Positions 8,304-16,176 of a stretch of DNA of 64,000 bases are shown piece after piece; within the stretch, counting starts at the first letter, position 1; the number at the start of each line of letters is the position of its first letter. Source of the DNA: Halorubrum saccharovorum DSM 1137 (GTDB lineage: Archaea > Halobacteriota > Halobacteria > Halobacteriales > Haloferacaceae); assembly GCF_000337915.1 (NCBI RefSeq), contig NZ_AOJE01000043.1:43592-107591 (forward strand), given 5' to 3'. Position numbers and translations under genes: made by a program. The notes under the pieces were generated by a model. The model did no database searches. It saw only the letters and a list, made by a program, of their open reading frames with translations, and was not told the origin of the DNA.

Positions 8304-8726
8304 TCAACCTAGGTCGTATCCCCACTCCCGGAGCGTCGCGGCGATCTCGTCTGTGTGTTGAAGCCCGACAAGTAACGCGGCCTCACGGAGATCGGCCTTC
8401 TTGACCTGTTCCCCGAGCTTTGACTCAAGCGTTCGTGTCGCCTCGCGCTGTGTGTCGACTGTCGACCGTTGGAGGTGGAGCTGCACCGTTTGATCCCGGC
8501 CGTCAGTGATACTGTCCCGTGTGAGTACCCAGGGGAGGTCCCGGTCAGACGATCGGGTCACACCTGTCGTCGATTGTATCGCAGTATCCGGTGTATCACC
8601 GGCGGTTGATCCGGACGTGCTCTCGGTGGCTCTCGTTTCCGCCTCCGTCTCTGCTGTGGTGTCTGTCTCGTCGGACTCTGTACTGTCCCAGTCGTCGTCG
8701 GCAGCCCCGCTTTTGAAGCCGCCCAT
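8304..8726 (-). CDS. ParA-partner protein of the plasmid partition cassette
   Basis: This 140-residue protein starts within the last base of the parA gene, so the two are translationally coupled. The N-terminal 65 residues are acidic and rich in S, T and D, probably disordered. The C-terminal 75 residues are charged and helical (VDTQREATRTLESKLGEQV). Such a small protein downstream of ParA on haloarchaeal plasmids is the likely DNA-binding adaptor that plays the ParB role. No ParB domain is recognisable by eye, so the function is inferred from position. Confidence 0.6.
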   Translation of the reverse strand: MGGFKSGAADDDWDSTESDETDTTAETEAETRATESTSGSTAGDTPDTAIQSTTGVTRSSDRDLPWVLTRDSITDGRDQTVQLHLQRSTVDTQREATRTLESKLGEQVKKADLREAALLVGLQHTDEIAATLREWGYDLG

Positions 8727-9610
8727 TACGCCGTCACCTCTTGCTCGTCTTCATCGACCGCCCCGGGTTCAGGCGGATTCGGAGCCTCAACACCACCCTG
8801 CGCTTCGATGAATCGGGCGATGCGATCAAACTGCGCAAGCGTCTCTACCTCGTAGTCACGACGACGATTACGGTGGGTCTGAACGTACTCGAAGGCGGAA
8901 CACTGCTGACGCCAACACCCCTCCATCAACGACGTTCGATCGCCGATGACCTCGGGGACCTCATACGGAATTGTGTCGAGCATCTGTTCCTGATCGCGTG
9001 TACCCTTGAATCCGATCGGCACCGCACCTAACACGCCGATGTCGATGTTGAGCTGGTCCGCAAAGTTCGTCGCGAGGTCTTCGAGACCCTCGACAGCCGC
9101 TTGTCCCTTCGCTGACGGCTCGATCGGGAGCAGCAGATTCCGCGTCGCGTAAATCGCGTTGTAGAGGTGCGACCCTTCGGTCGCTGGTGGGTCGCAGACG
9201 AGAATATCGTATGTATCGGGGACGCTCGCCTCACCGAGGACCCGACGTAACTGTGCGTGGACGTTGTACGCGTCACCGAAGTCCTCGGCCTTCTGCTGTT
9301 CTCTATCGAGGTGTTGAGTGAGATCGGACAGCGAGTTGTGTTCCGGGATAATGTCGATCCCCTCGGCCGTCTCGACGAGGTCCTCAAACGGCCCGCGCGG
9401 GCTCCCAACCATGTGGCGGACTAAGCTGTCCGCACTGCCGTCTGCGCGATCGGTGTCGACCCCAAGTAGACGGCTCAAGTCGCCGTCCTGTGGATCGAGC
9501 GGAACGACAAGCACGTCAAGCCCCGCTCGCTGGTGAGCCACAGCCGCATTCGCTGCGAGCGAGGTCTTGCCGACACCCCCTGCTTCACTGTATACCGTGT
9601 ACGCGAGCAT
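8726..9610 (-). CDS. parA: ParA family partition ATPase
   Basis: This 294-residue deviant Walker ATPase has the P-loop EAGGVGKTS at residues 9-17, including the signature lysine pair position. It has a Walker A' region (VPLDPQDGDLSRLLG, about residues 36-50) and a Walker B-like ILVCDPPATEG near 155-165. ParA proteins position plasmids or chromosomes on the nucleoid. The gene forms a cassette with the downstream partner protein, and 13-bp iterons lie upstream. This is evidence that the region derives from a low-copy plasmid or secondary replicon. Confidence 0.9.
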   Translation of the reverse strand: MLAYTVYSEAGGVGKTSLAANAAVAHQRAGLDVLVVPLDPQDGDLSRLLGVDTDRADGSADSLVRHMVGSPRGPFEDLVETAEGIDIIPEHNSLSDLTQHLDREQQKAEDFGDAYNVHAQLRRVLGEASVPDTYDILVCDPPATEGSHLYNAIYATRNLLLPIEPSAKGQAAVEGLEDLATNFADQLNIDIGVLGAVPIGFKGTRDQEQMLDTIPYEVPEVIGDRTSLMEGCWRQQCSAFEYVQTHRNRRRDYEVETLAQFDRIARFIEAQGGVEAPNPPEPGAVDEDEQEVTA

Positions 9611-9686
9611 ATGAATGGGATCTGGCTCATATCTAATGAAGGTATGTCAGACACTTATCTACGAGCCACATACATCTTGCTCATCA

Positions 9687-9708
9687 ATCTTAGTTAGACA
9701 TCTAAGAT
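9687..9708. repeat. Dyad ATCTTAG-N8-CTAAGAT upstream of parA
   Basis: ATCTTAG at 9687-9693 and CTAAGAT at 9702-9708 form a perfect inverted repeat with an 8-bp spacer. The arms contain the same TCTAAGA core as the direct iterons that follow at 9749-9794. It is probably part of the partition site or the parA operator. Confidence 0.5.
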
Positions 9709-9748
9709 GCCCAAGACACATATATGAAACAATTACCTATAGATCATA

Positions 9749-9801
9749 TCCAAGAAACAGGTCTAAGAACCAAATCTAAGAAATATATCTAAGATAGCCA
9801 C
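9749..9801. repeat. 13-bp iterons (putative parS/centromere) upstream of parA
   Basis: The core TCTAAGA recurs with an exact 13-bp period: TCCAAGA at 9749, then TCTAAGA at 9762, 9775 and 9788. An inverted copy, TCTTAGAT, lies at 9831-9838 and another partial one at 9908-9914. The surrounding 9611-9939 stretch has no gene and is strikingly AT-rich against its neighbours. Phased iterons beside parA are typical of a partition site or replication iterons. The function here is inferred. Confidence 0.65.
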
Positions 9802-9939
9802 CCCTATACTTGGATTAGTATCTTAGATCACTGTCTTTGTTCGACAACGTGGTTATCAAAATGCGATCGCAAAGGTGGTGTCAACGCCAGAAACAACAGT
9901 CCAGTGCCTTAGATCACATTCTGACCGGGTTTGAGAGCG

Positions 9940-11241
9940 TTAGCGTTCATTCACTCGCTGGTCCGTCTGCGAGAACGCCTCGGTCGCCATGTCCGCGCGC
10001 TCGGCCGCCTCGATGTGCTGGTAGGCCTCACGGACCTGTTCCTCACTGTTGTCAAGATACCGGGCGGCCGCAGCGTAGCCGAACTGCCGAACGAGCACCT
10101 CTCCAACGCCTCGACGCCCGCCGTGCAGTTCGAGATAATCGCCGTCGAGTGAGAGGTCCAGATCCTCGCGTCGGTCGGCGAGCGCGTCGTAGTTCCAGAG
10201 TCGCTCCATGATCGACCGCGCCCCGTCGGTCGTGAGGGGTTTCGGCGCGTCGAGGTCGTGCTCGGCGGCGACGATCAGGTCTGGCGCCCCGCCGCGGACG
10301 CGCTCGATCGCGTCGTCGTCCAGACCGGCGTCGGCGAGCCCGTCGGTGACGTGTGAAGCGAGAGACGGCCGGTGTAACGTCGTGAACACCGGCCACGACT
10401 CGGGCACGTCCAGCACCTCGGCGTACCGCTTCAACGGCCCGATGACAGGCTCGGGGAGTGACGCCTCCTTCCACTCCCGACTCTTCCGGAACACGGTGAC
10501 GCTGCTGTCCGCGAACGACACATCACGCCACCGGATCCCGTTGCGCCCATCGCGGGCCTCCTTCGGCGCCGAGAGGAACTCCGAGCCGCGCAGGCCGGTG
10601 TAGGCGACGACGTACACGAGCGTCTGTTCGCGACAGCGCTGGTAGGCCTCGAACCGGGAGCGCTGTTTGGCCTGCCACGTCTCGCTCTCTGGGTCGCCCC
10701 GCTCAGCGTGGGGAACCTCGATCGCGCCGAGCGCGTCGAACGCCTCGGAGACGCGCCGGTCGACGAACTGCGTGATCAGGTCGCGGTGGATCGGCTCCCA
10801 CGCCTGCTGGTCGCCCGGACGGCGGCCGTCGTTCTCCGGGAGCGGGTCTTCAGCATCCGACTCGCGAGCGTAGTGGCGCGGGATGTATCCCTGCGTGTGG
10901 GCCCACCCGCACCACGACGCGACGTGCGCGTAGTAGGTGAGTGCCGTACCGGCGGCGTACCCGGCGGTTGAGAGATATCGCGCATAGTCCGAGAACACCG
11001 TCGTATCGAGGTCTGCGAACCGGACGGTGTCGCCGTCGACGACGCCCGCCCACGACTCGGGCGGAGCGGCGTTCGCCGGGTCGGCAATCTCGCCGAGACA
11101 CCAGCGTCGGAATCGCTGGAGCTCGCGTTCGGCGTCGACGCGGTACGCGCCCTGCTCGCCGGCGTCGCCTTTACCCTTGTCGGTGAGGTACTTCGTGAAC
11201 GTGTCGTCGATCGCGGTCTCGACGGAGCGGCGGCCCGTCAT
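9940..11241 (-). CDS. Tyrosine recombinase / phage-type integrase
   Basis: This 433-residue site-specific recombinase has an N-terminal SAM-like core-binding domain (about residues 15-130) and a C-terminal catalytic domain. Visible catalytic residues are the first Arg in AYTGLRGSEFL, the H-x-x-R box in HGGRRGVGEVL and the nucleophile Tyr in QVREAYQHIE near the end. This type is common on haloarchaeal plasmids and integrated elements, where it resolves multimers or integrates. It lies beside the parA iterons and is transcribed towards them. Target site and partner are not identifiable. Confidence 0.85.
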   Translation of the reverse strand: MTGRRSVETAIDDTFTKYLTDKGKGDAGEQGAYRVDAERELQRFRRWCLGEIADPANAAPPESWAGVVDGDTVRFADLDTTVFSDYARYLSTAGYAAGTALTYYAHVASWCGWAHTQGYIPRHYARESDAEDPLPENDGRRPGDQQAWEPIHRDLITQFVDRRVSEAFDALGAIEVPHAERGDPESETWQAKQRSRFEAYQRCREQTLVYVVAYTGLRGSEFLSAPKEARDGRNGIRWRDVSFADSSVTVFRKSREWKEASLPEPVIGPLKRYAEVLDVPESWPVFTTLHRPSLASHVTDGLADAGLDDDAIERVRGGAPDLIVAAEHDLDAPKPLTTDGARSIMERLWNYDALADRREDLDLSLDGDYLELHGGRRGVGEVLVRQFGYAAAARYLDNSEEQVREAYQHIEAAERADMATEAFSQTDQRVNER

Positions 11242-11655
11242 TGGGCCACGGAGGTGTGAGGGTTGTGCCGTCGGAACGCCGCCCCAGCAGCGACGATTGG
11301 GCTGGAGCGCGCGTCGGTGGAAGCGTCGGCCATGATTCTGAATCTGCCTCGTTTGGGGCCACGGGTGGGGGTCACTAAGAGTTTACTCCGTCTTACTCAA
11401 CTAAGACAAAGTAACTTATTTAGCCGGATATTGGTGTCCCTGCGTGATTATCGGTCTGATTTCGGCCGCGAGAGGCACTTTGCCCCGATCGAGGTCCGTA
11501 TTATATCTTATGTCGCTATACACAATTCTCCTCGGCAGTAGTTGAGACTGGCTCTCTCAATGCACAGAGCCCAGGCCAGTTGCTCGACTTGCCGACAAGC
11601 CGTATGATACTCAGGACCCCCCGCGCACGAACTCAGAAGTCACACGGAGGAAAAA
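11242..11655. other. Gene-free stretch upstream of the recombinase, with one dyad
   Basis: No convincing gene is seen. GTCTTA (11390-11395) and TAAGAC (11402-11407) form a perfect inverted repeat. AT-rich segments at 11405-11420 and 11500-11515 could be promoters. The TAAGA core resembles the parA iterons, so the same DNA-binding protein may act here. Confidence 0.4.
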
Positions 11656-11739
11656 ATGGCGAGCGTTGACGACGAGTTGAGCGGCCAACCTGAGGCGGAT
11701 TCACACTCGCCGACCTCATCGGCAGATCGATCCGAGTGA
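11656..11739 (+). CDS. Possible 27-residue small acidic protein
   Basis: A short frame from ATG 11656 to TGA 11737-11739 encodes an acidic, serine-rich peptide (MASVDDELSGQPEADSH at its start). It is preceded by GGAGG at 11646-11650, six bases before the ATG, the best ribosome binding site in this stretch. No family is recognised. It may be a true small protein or the surviving 5' end of a deleted gene. Confidence 0.3.
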   Translation: MASVDDELSGQPEADSHSPTSSADRSE

Positions 11740-11847
11740 GCGGGAGCAGTGTCCCTTCCTCGATCACCGATTTCCTTCGAGTGGAGTTCGTGCCTCGGCG
11801 ATCGCGTCCGCACGACTGAGATTTGTCACCCTATCTCCCCGCTTGAG

Positions 11848-12456
11848 TCACGACCGGCACCTCAGTTCGGAGTCGATGTACGAGGCCAGCGAGACGCGTG
11901 CTGCCGCCGCGGCGCTTTTGCGGTCTGTCGTCACGCGACCGTACATCGCGCCGTTGACCGTCGCTAAGATATGCTCCGCGACCCGCGACGGGTCGACATC
12001 ACGGAAAGTGTCGTCGTCGATGCCGCATTCGACGATGCTCCGGACGGTGGCTGCCAGTCGTTCATCGATCTGCGTGAATTGCTCGCGAAATACCTCGTTC
12101 GTCACGGCTTGGGAACGGAGACCGACTAGCACCGCTTGGAGCTGTCGTTGCTCTTCGTCGGGCTGAAGCGGGAGGAGCTTCTCAATGACGTGCTCGAGAT
12201 CCTCTGGCGGTTCGTCACCTGTCTCTGTCTCGATCGTCTCTTCGAATCTATCGACGGCGAACTCGAGAAACGCGACCAGAAGGTCGTCTTTCGTGTCGTA
12301 GTGGTAGTAGATAGCAGCCTTCGATTTATCGAGTTCGTCGGCGATTCGGGAGATCGACAGGTCGGCGTAACCGTGCCTGAGTAGTGCTCGATAGGTGGCT
12401 TCCATAATCTCTTCTTCGGCGGTGCTCCAGTGCTGTTTGGATGAATCAGAAGCCAT
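11848..12456 (-). CDS. TetR family transcriptional regulator
   Basis: This 202-residue protein has a TetR N-terminal helix-turn-helix: the segment SISRIADELDKSKAAIYYHY (about residues 33-52) is the canonical recognition region. A helical ligand-binding and dimerisation domain follows. ATG 12456 (MASDSSKQHW) is chosen; the frame upstream lies inside the preceding gene. It is separated from the zinc-ribbon membrane protein gene by two bases and is probably co-transcribed. Two near-identical palindromes in front of that gene and the HalOD1 gene (12919-12932 and 13117-13130) are its likely operators. Confidence 0.88.
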   Translation of the reverse strand: MASDSSKQHWSTAEEEIMEATYRALLRHGYADLSISRIADELDKSKAAIYYHYDTKDDLLVAFLEFAVDRFEETIETETGDEPPEDLEHVIEKLLPLQPDEEQRQLQAVLVGLRSQAVTNEVFREQFTQIDERLAATVRSIVECGIDDDTFRDVDPSRVAEHILATVNGAMYGRVTTDRKSAAAAARVSLASYIDSELRCRS

Positions 12457-12458
12457 AG

Positions 12459-12911
12459 TCAGTCCGATTGGTTCTCGTCGGTTCGTTCCAGTTTGGAGAC
12501 GTCGACAACGTTGAATTCGGTTGTACACCAGTGGCAGAATCCGAGATCGGGATCGACCGGCTTTCCGCAGGCAGGACAGGCTGGAGATTCATTAGCCCCT
12601 GTTGACCCGACAGTATTGTTTGCTTGGAATCTATCGGGTTGTCTTGTAACTTTCGCGATGAGATACGCGTCAAGGGCACTAGCGGCACTGATCAGGACCA
12701 TCGGGAGAATCGAGAATGGATCGGTTAGCGTACCCGAACTAAGCGCGGTTATCGTTGACTCGGGGACGAACAGAACTGAAGCAGCAACGATGAGTCCTAA
12801 CCATCCAAGCGCTCTCAGCCAGCGCCGGAGGTAGAAGTGGCCAAGTCCGGTGACTACTGTCCCCAGAAGCGCAGCGAGTAGTGGATTGTTTCTGAGTGAG
12901 ACTCGTCCCAT
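12459..12911 (-). CDS. Membrane protein with C-terminal zinc ribbon
   Basis: This 150-residue protein has about three membrane segments (residues about 10-30, 33-50 and 68-88) followed by a soluble tail with CPACGKPVDPDLGFCHWC (about residues 111-128), a four-cysteine zinc ribbon. Proteins of this layout are widespread and uncharacterised in haloarchaea. The gene directly precedes the TetR gene and has a palindromic operator candidate 8 bases before its ATG, so it appears to be controlled by that repressor. An envelope or stress function is possible but unproven. Confidence 0.72.
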   Translation of the reverse strand: MGRVSLRNNPLLAALLGTVVTGLGHFYLRRWLRALGWLGLIVAASVLFVPESTITALSSGTLTDPFSILPMVLISAASALDAYLIAKVTRQPDRFQANNTVGSTGANESPACPACGKPVDPDLGFCHWCTTEFNVVDVSKLERTDENQSD

Positions 12912-12918
12912 ACTACTG

Positions 12919-12932
12919 ACTAAACGTTCAGT
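12919..12932. promoter_or_regulatory. TetR operator candidate, site 1
   Basis: ACTAAACGTTCAGT is a 14-bp palindrome with a single mismatched pair. It lies just upstream of the zinc-ribbon protein/TetR operon (minus strand). It matches site 2 at 13117-13130 in 12 of 14 positions, and both fit the consensus ACTGAACGTTCAGT. Confidence 0.55.
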
Positions 12933-13116
12933 AGGTGTTAAACCCTTCGTCTAACTGGAAAAAGCCATCTCCAGATGCATGATAAGATACACACTATATA
13001 TCCGGATTAACTAGTTTTAAGCAGTATATTCGGTAGATAGCCAAATTATGGTTGAGGATATTGCCTGGTTCGAGGCGATCTACTCTCACGTGATATGAGG
13101 GAAAAGATTGATACTT

Positions 13117-13130
13117 ACCGAACGTTCAGT
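13117..13130. promoter_or_regulatory. TetR operator candidate, site 2
   Basis: ACCGAACGTTCAGT is a near-perfect 14-bp palindrome located 37 bases before the ATG of the HalOD1 gene. It shares the AACGTTCAGT core with site 1. Two matched palindromes in one divergent region next to a TetR gene strongly suggest one repressor controlling both directions. Confidence 0.55.
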
Positions 13131-13167
13131 TAGGGTCGTGGCGCAACCCGAAGCGTCCGAATACACA

Positions 13168-13494
13168 ATGACTGATGAATCTCGGCCCGCTGACGAATTG
13201 ACAGCATCGTGGCACGGCCGCTACCTGGCTCGCTGGGGCAATGAAACACCCCTCTACGAAGCCGTCACCGACGCCGTGTCGACCGTTACCGGCGATGCCC
13301 GTTCGGCAGTCGCCTCCCGCTATGATCGGACGCATGCGTTCGCGCTCAGTCAGCTGTTCGGCGGAGCTGACGGAGCGTCGACGCCATCGACTGGAGTGGT
13401 CAAGTTCGTTCTCTCCGAGTGTGTTGTCTCGGTCCACAGCGACGGGCAACTCTCGGTCAGCCTCGCTGACCGTGAACGTAACGCGATTGACTAA
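13168..13494 (+). CDS. HalOD1 output-domain protein
   Basis: This 108-residue protein resembles the haloarchaeal HalOD1 domain: an N-terminal helix (PLYEAVTDAVSTVTG), then strands and the segment TGVVKFVLSECVVSVHSDG, which is typical of that family. HalOD1 is a stand-alone or signal-transduction output module of unknown biochemical activity. ATG 13168 is chosen over an upstream in-frame ATG because the latter overlaps the operator palindrome. Transcription diverges from the TetR operon. The operator at 13117-13130 suggests repression by that TetR. Confidence 0.6.
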   Translation: MTDESRPADELTASWHGRYLARWGNETPLYEAVTDAVSTVTGDARSAVASRYDRTHAFALSQLFGGADGASTPSTGVVKFVLSECVVSVHSDGQLSVSLADRERNAID

Positions 13495-13658
13495 TCACAC
13501 ACGTACATGCATAGACTCACCGCGAACAGCAGACCCGATACAGAATTGACGGCCGGACTCGATCGAACAATCGTCAACCGGAGACTGAATCGGGTTGATA
13601 GACCAGCCAACGCCGAATCTGAGTATACTCCCGAGACCACCTCTACAACATAACACAC

Positions 13659-14567
13659 ATGAGACATATTGGACTTAAAATACGGATGGCCGTCGTCGGT
13701 ACACTTCTCGCGGGATTCTACCTCGTGGCCGTCGCCGCAGCGATGGTCGCGTTCGGCGAGGGCATCCTCCCGATTGCTATCGTCGGCAGCATCCTCTTGA
13801 TCGGAATCCAGTATAAAGTTGGCAAGTGGGCCGCGTTACGGAGCGTCGGGGCCGAAGACCTGTCTGAGACCCAATACGCAGAGATTCATCAGTTCGTTGA
13901 GCGCGTCTGTCGAGAGAAGGAGATGAAGAAACCGTCGTTGAAAATCGCCAGTATGGGCGTTCCGAATGCGTTCGCGGTCGGTCGCCGCGGAAACGGAACC
14001 GTGGTCATCTCTCAGGAACTCATTCAACTGCTTGACCGAAGCGAGCTCGAAGGCGTCATCGCCCACGAACTCGCCCACATCGACAATCGCGACGTCATCA
14101 CGATGCAACTCGGTCAAGGCATCGCATCCATCGTTGCTATCGTTGCGCAGTACATCGTGTTGTTCACTGGTGAGAACGACCTCGCAGATTTCTTCCTCGC
14201 TGTCGTCGTCGGGAACATCGTCCAGTTCGTCGTGATGATCTTCGTGCTCGCGATTTCCCGGTACCGTGAATACGTCGCCGACTCCGACGCCAGGGATGTC
14301 ATCGGGCAGGGCGAACCACTCGCTCGCGCGCTTGAGAAAATTCATCAGGGCAACCAGCAGGCCCAACAATCGGCTGGACGTGCCCAGCGCAGCCCTGGGT
14401 CGGCTAATCGGCGCGGCCGCGGGCGGGGGAGGCAGCGCTCCCGCGACGCGAACGTTGATCAGCAGGTGAGCGCACTCTGTATCTCCAGCTCTGACCGTGG
14501 CTTCCTCCAACAAATCGTCTCCACGCACCCGCCCATGGAGAAGCGTATCCAGCGGCTCCGCTCGTAG
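13659..14567 (+). CDS. htpX: HtpX-like M48 family membrane metalloprotease
   Basis: This 302-residue zinc protease has the catalytic motif HELAH at residues 136-140 and the third ligand in the EYVADSDARD segment (about residue 205). Two N-terminal hydrophobic helices and two further ones (about 150-170 and 180-200) anchor it in the membrane with the active site in the cytoplasm. A basic, Gln/Arg-rich insert (about 230-265, NRRGRGRGRQRSR) precedes the C-terminal helix and is unusual in an otherwise acidic proteome. HtpX proteins degrade misfolded membrane proteins. The next small gene begins immediately after the stop. Confidence 0.92.
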   Translation: MRHIGLKIRMAVVGTLLAGFYLVAVAAAMVAFGEGILPIAIVGSILLIGIQYKVGKWAALRSVGAEDLSETQYAEIHQFVERVCREKEMKKPSLKIASMGVPNAFAVGRRGNGTVVISQELIQLLDRSELEGVIAHELAHIDNRDVITMQLGQGIASIVAIVAQYIVLFTGENDLADFFLAVVVGNIVQFVVMIFVLAISRYREYVADSDARDVIGQGEPLARALEKIHQGNQQAQQSAGRAQRSPGSANRRGRGRGRQRSRDANVDQQVSALCISSSDRGFLQQIVSTHPPMEKRIQRLRS

Positions 14568-14810
14568 ATGCCCGGGGTTCGCGAACTCCTCGCAGTCGTT
14601 CTCGGCGTCCTGCTCGGCATTGTGTTGATTGTCGCCCCACAAACAGCACTCCGACTGTCCGTATTCGTTGGCCCGAACCGTCGACGTCGTGGTGACTACG
14701 GCACAGACAAGCACGACTCGCTTTCCGACCAGTGGACGTGGCTCATTCGTGGACTCGGTGTCGTATGTCTCGCTATTGCGCTCTTTATCGCGTATCAAAC
14801 GTATGCCTGA
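14568..14810 (+). CDS. Small two-helix membrane protein
   Basis: This 80-residue protein has two hydrophobic helices (about 5-30 and 58-78) joined by a hydrophilic loop rich in Arg and Asp (NRRRRGDYGTDKHDSLSDQW). Its ATG follows the htpX stop with no gap, so it is co-transcribed and possibly coupled. Similar short proteins occur in many haloarchaea, with unknown function. A link to the HtpX protease as adaptor or substrate is speculation. Confidence 0.65.
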   Translation: MPGVRELLAVVLGVLLGIVLIVAPQTALRLSVFVGPNRRRRGDYGTDKHDSLSDQWTWLIRGLGVVCLAIALFIAYQTYA

Positions 14811-14883
14811 CTGGTCCGCTAACACATCACTATCTCTATAGCTCCAGAGAAACTCATCGATAAGAGATACAGAGGTAGTGAAT

Positions 14884-15156
14884 ATGACGGCAACCCCGGA
14901 GTCTCGTCGGGTGGTCTTCCGACGGATCGCAAGACGTTCGCATACTGATTGGCCGGCGTACGATTCGACACCGTTGTACGATCGGACGTCGCTTGCTGGT
15001 CTAGAATCGGACGTTCGTATCGTCTCTACAACGTGGTTCAGACACGATGATCATACCTCCGTCGAGCAATTCGTCTGCTCGCTCCCGTTGGCCTATGCCA
15101 TCTTTGACGCCGAGGATCGCTACACCGGGCCCACACGATACGAGAGGCTGTGTTGA
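14884..15156 (+). CDS. Hypothetical protein, possibly truncated by an IS
   Basis: This 90-residue protein is of unrecognised family, with an Arg-rich N-terminal third (RRVVFRRIARRSHTDWPAYD) and a more acidic C-terminal half. Its last codons run into TGTTGAATCG, the beginning of the IS5-type element that carries the transposase at 15223. The C-terminus may therefore be created by insertion. The N-terminus resembles short haloarchaeal proteins found near HalOD1 genes, but no function can be given. Confidence 0.45.
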   Translation: MTATPESRRVVFRRIARRSHTDWPAYDSTPLYDRTSLAGLESDVRIVSTTWFRHDDHTSVEQFVCSLPLAYAIFDAEDRYTGPTRYERLC

Positions 15157-15824
15157 ATCGCCATACAGCAACGAGGTAGGCCGCTAAATCAAAGGAGTTG
15201 AAGCGGGAGAATCCGGTTGTTCATGACGCAGATCTCCCGCTTCATCGGGGAAGTTGTCCCGGTTGCTCAAAGAGTTACTGGCGATGGAGGCGAATCCGCC
15301 GCCCCGGAAGGTGGCGGCGGATTCGCCGACTATGCACTCGTTTCCCTTCACTGTCTGCGGATTTACCTCGATTCATCGTACCGCATGACGATCGACCTGC
15401 TCAAAGAGATGCCACAAATAACCGGAGAGATCGGCCTCAACGCGGCCGATCTCCCCGCGCCGTCCACGTTGTGTAAGGCGTTCGACCGGATCAGCATGAG
15501 CGTCTGCCGAGTGCTGCTGCGCCAGTCGGCGCAGCTGCACGATCTCTCTGAACACGCCGCGATCGACGCCACGTTCTACGACCGCTCACCAGCCAGCCGC
15601 CACTACTGCCAGCGAATCAGCTACCGCGTTCAGAAGCTCAAAGTCACAAAACTCGTCGATACAGCGTCTCAATCCGTCCTTGACGTTCACTGCTCAACAA
15701 ATCGGGAAGGGAGCGACGCAGACCTCGCTGAGCAGATCGCCCGCCGGAACGCGGGCGATCTGCGGTCTCTCGCGGCCGATAAGGGCTATGACAAGCAATC
15801 GCTTCGTGAAGGATTACGCAAGCT
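15157..15824 (+). mobile_element. Truncated IS5-type insertion sequence
   Basis: The element begins close to 15157, where the preceding gene ends, and holds a transposase frame from ATG 15223. Its right part is missing: the sequence switches to ccdA-like code at about 15822. Only one end therefore remains and it cannot move by itself. The exact left terminus was not resolved because no right inverted repeat is available for comparison. Confidence 0.6.
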
Positions 15825-16176
15825 GCCGGGCTACGTTGGATTCTACGTGAACTCTACTGACACCGAAAGCGCCTCTGTCACAGGCGCGGGGATTCGGGGA
15901 GTGGTAGCCGCGTTGGGCGTACTTGCGACGTTTGCGTTGCTGGGCGGGGCCACGGCGTGGGTCGGCCACGAGACACTGTCAGATATCACCATTTTTGAGA
16001 CACTGGTCGGCGGATTGCTCATCATCTTCGGATTACTTGTCGCATTCGACCGCGCTCCATCACTGTCGGTATCACTTCCAAAGCGCCGATCAAGCGTTCT
16101 CGGCTTCGGTCTTTTTGGCGCGGGATACGCATTAGCTGGTGCCGGATGCGTCGCCCCAGTCTTCTGGCAGTTGTAG
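15223..16176 (+). pseudogene. IS5-type transposase fragment fused in frame to truncated CcdA
   Basis: Residues 1-200 are an IS5-family DDE transposase of haloarchaeal type, with the first acidic residue in HAAIDATFYDR and the second in SLAADKGYDKQS; the third is lost. At about residue 200 the frame continues without a stop into PGYVGFYVNSTD. That is the segment that normally follows the SPC motif of the cytochrome-biogenesis membrane protein CcdA, and it carries on through two membrane helices to GAGCVAPVF. A one-base deletion near 16164 then breaks the frame. The chimera is probably non-functional: it lacks the transposase C-terminus and the catalytic N-terminal cysteine of CcdA. Confidence 0.75.

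Noticed and set aside
9749..9801. CRISPR array
   Set aside because: The repeated unit is a 7-base core with a 13-bp period. There are no 25-40 base repeats or spacers and no cas genes, so partition iterons fit better.
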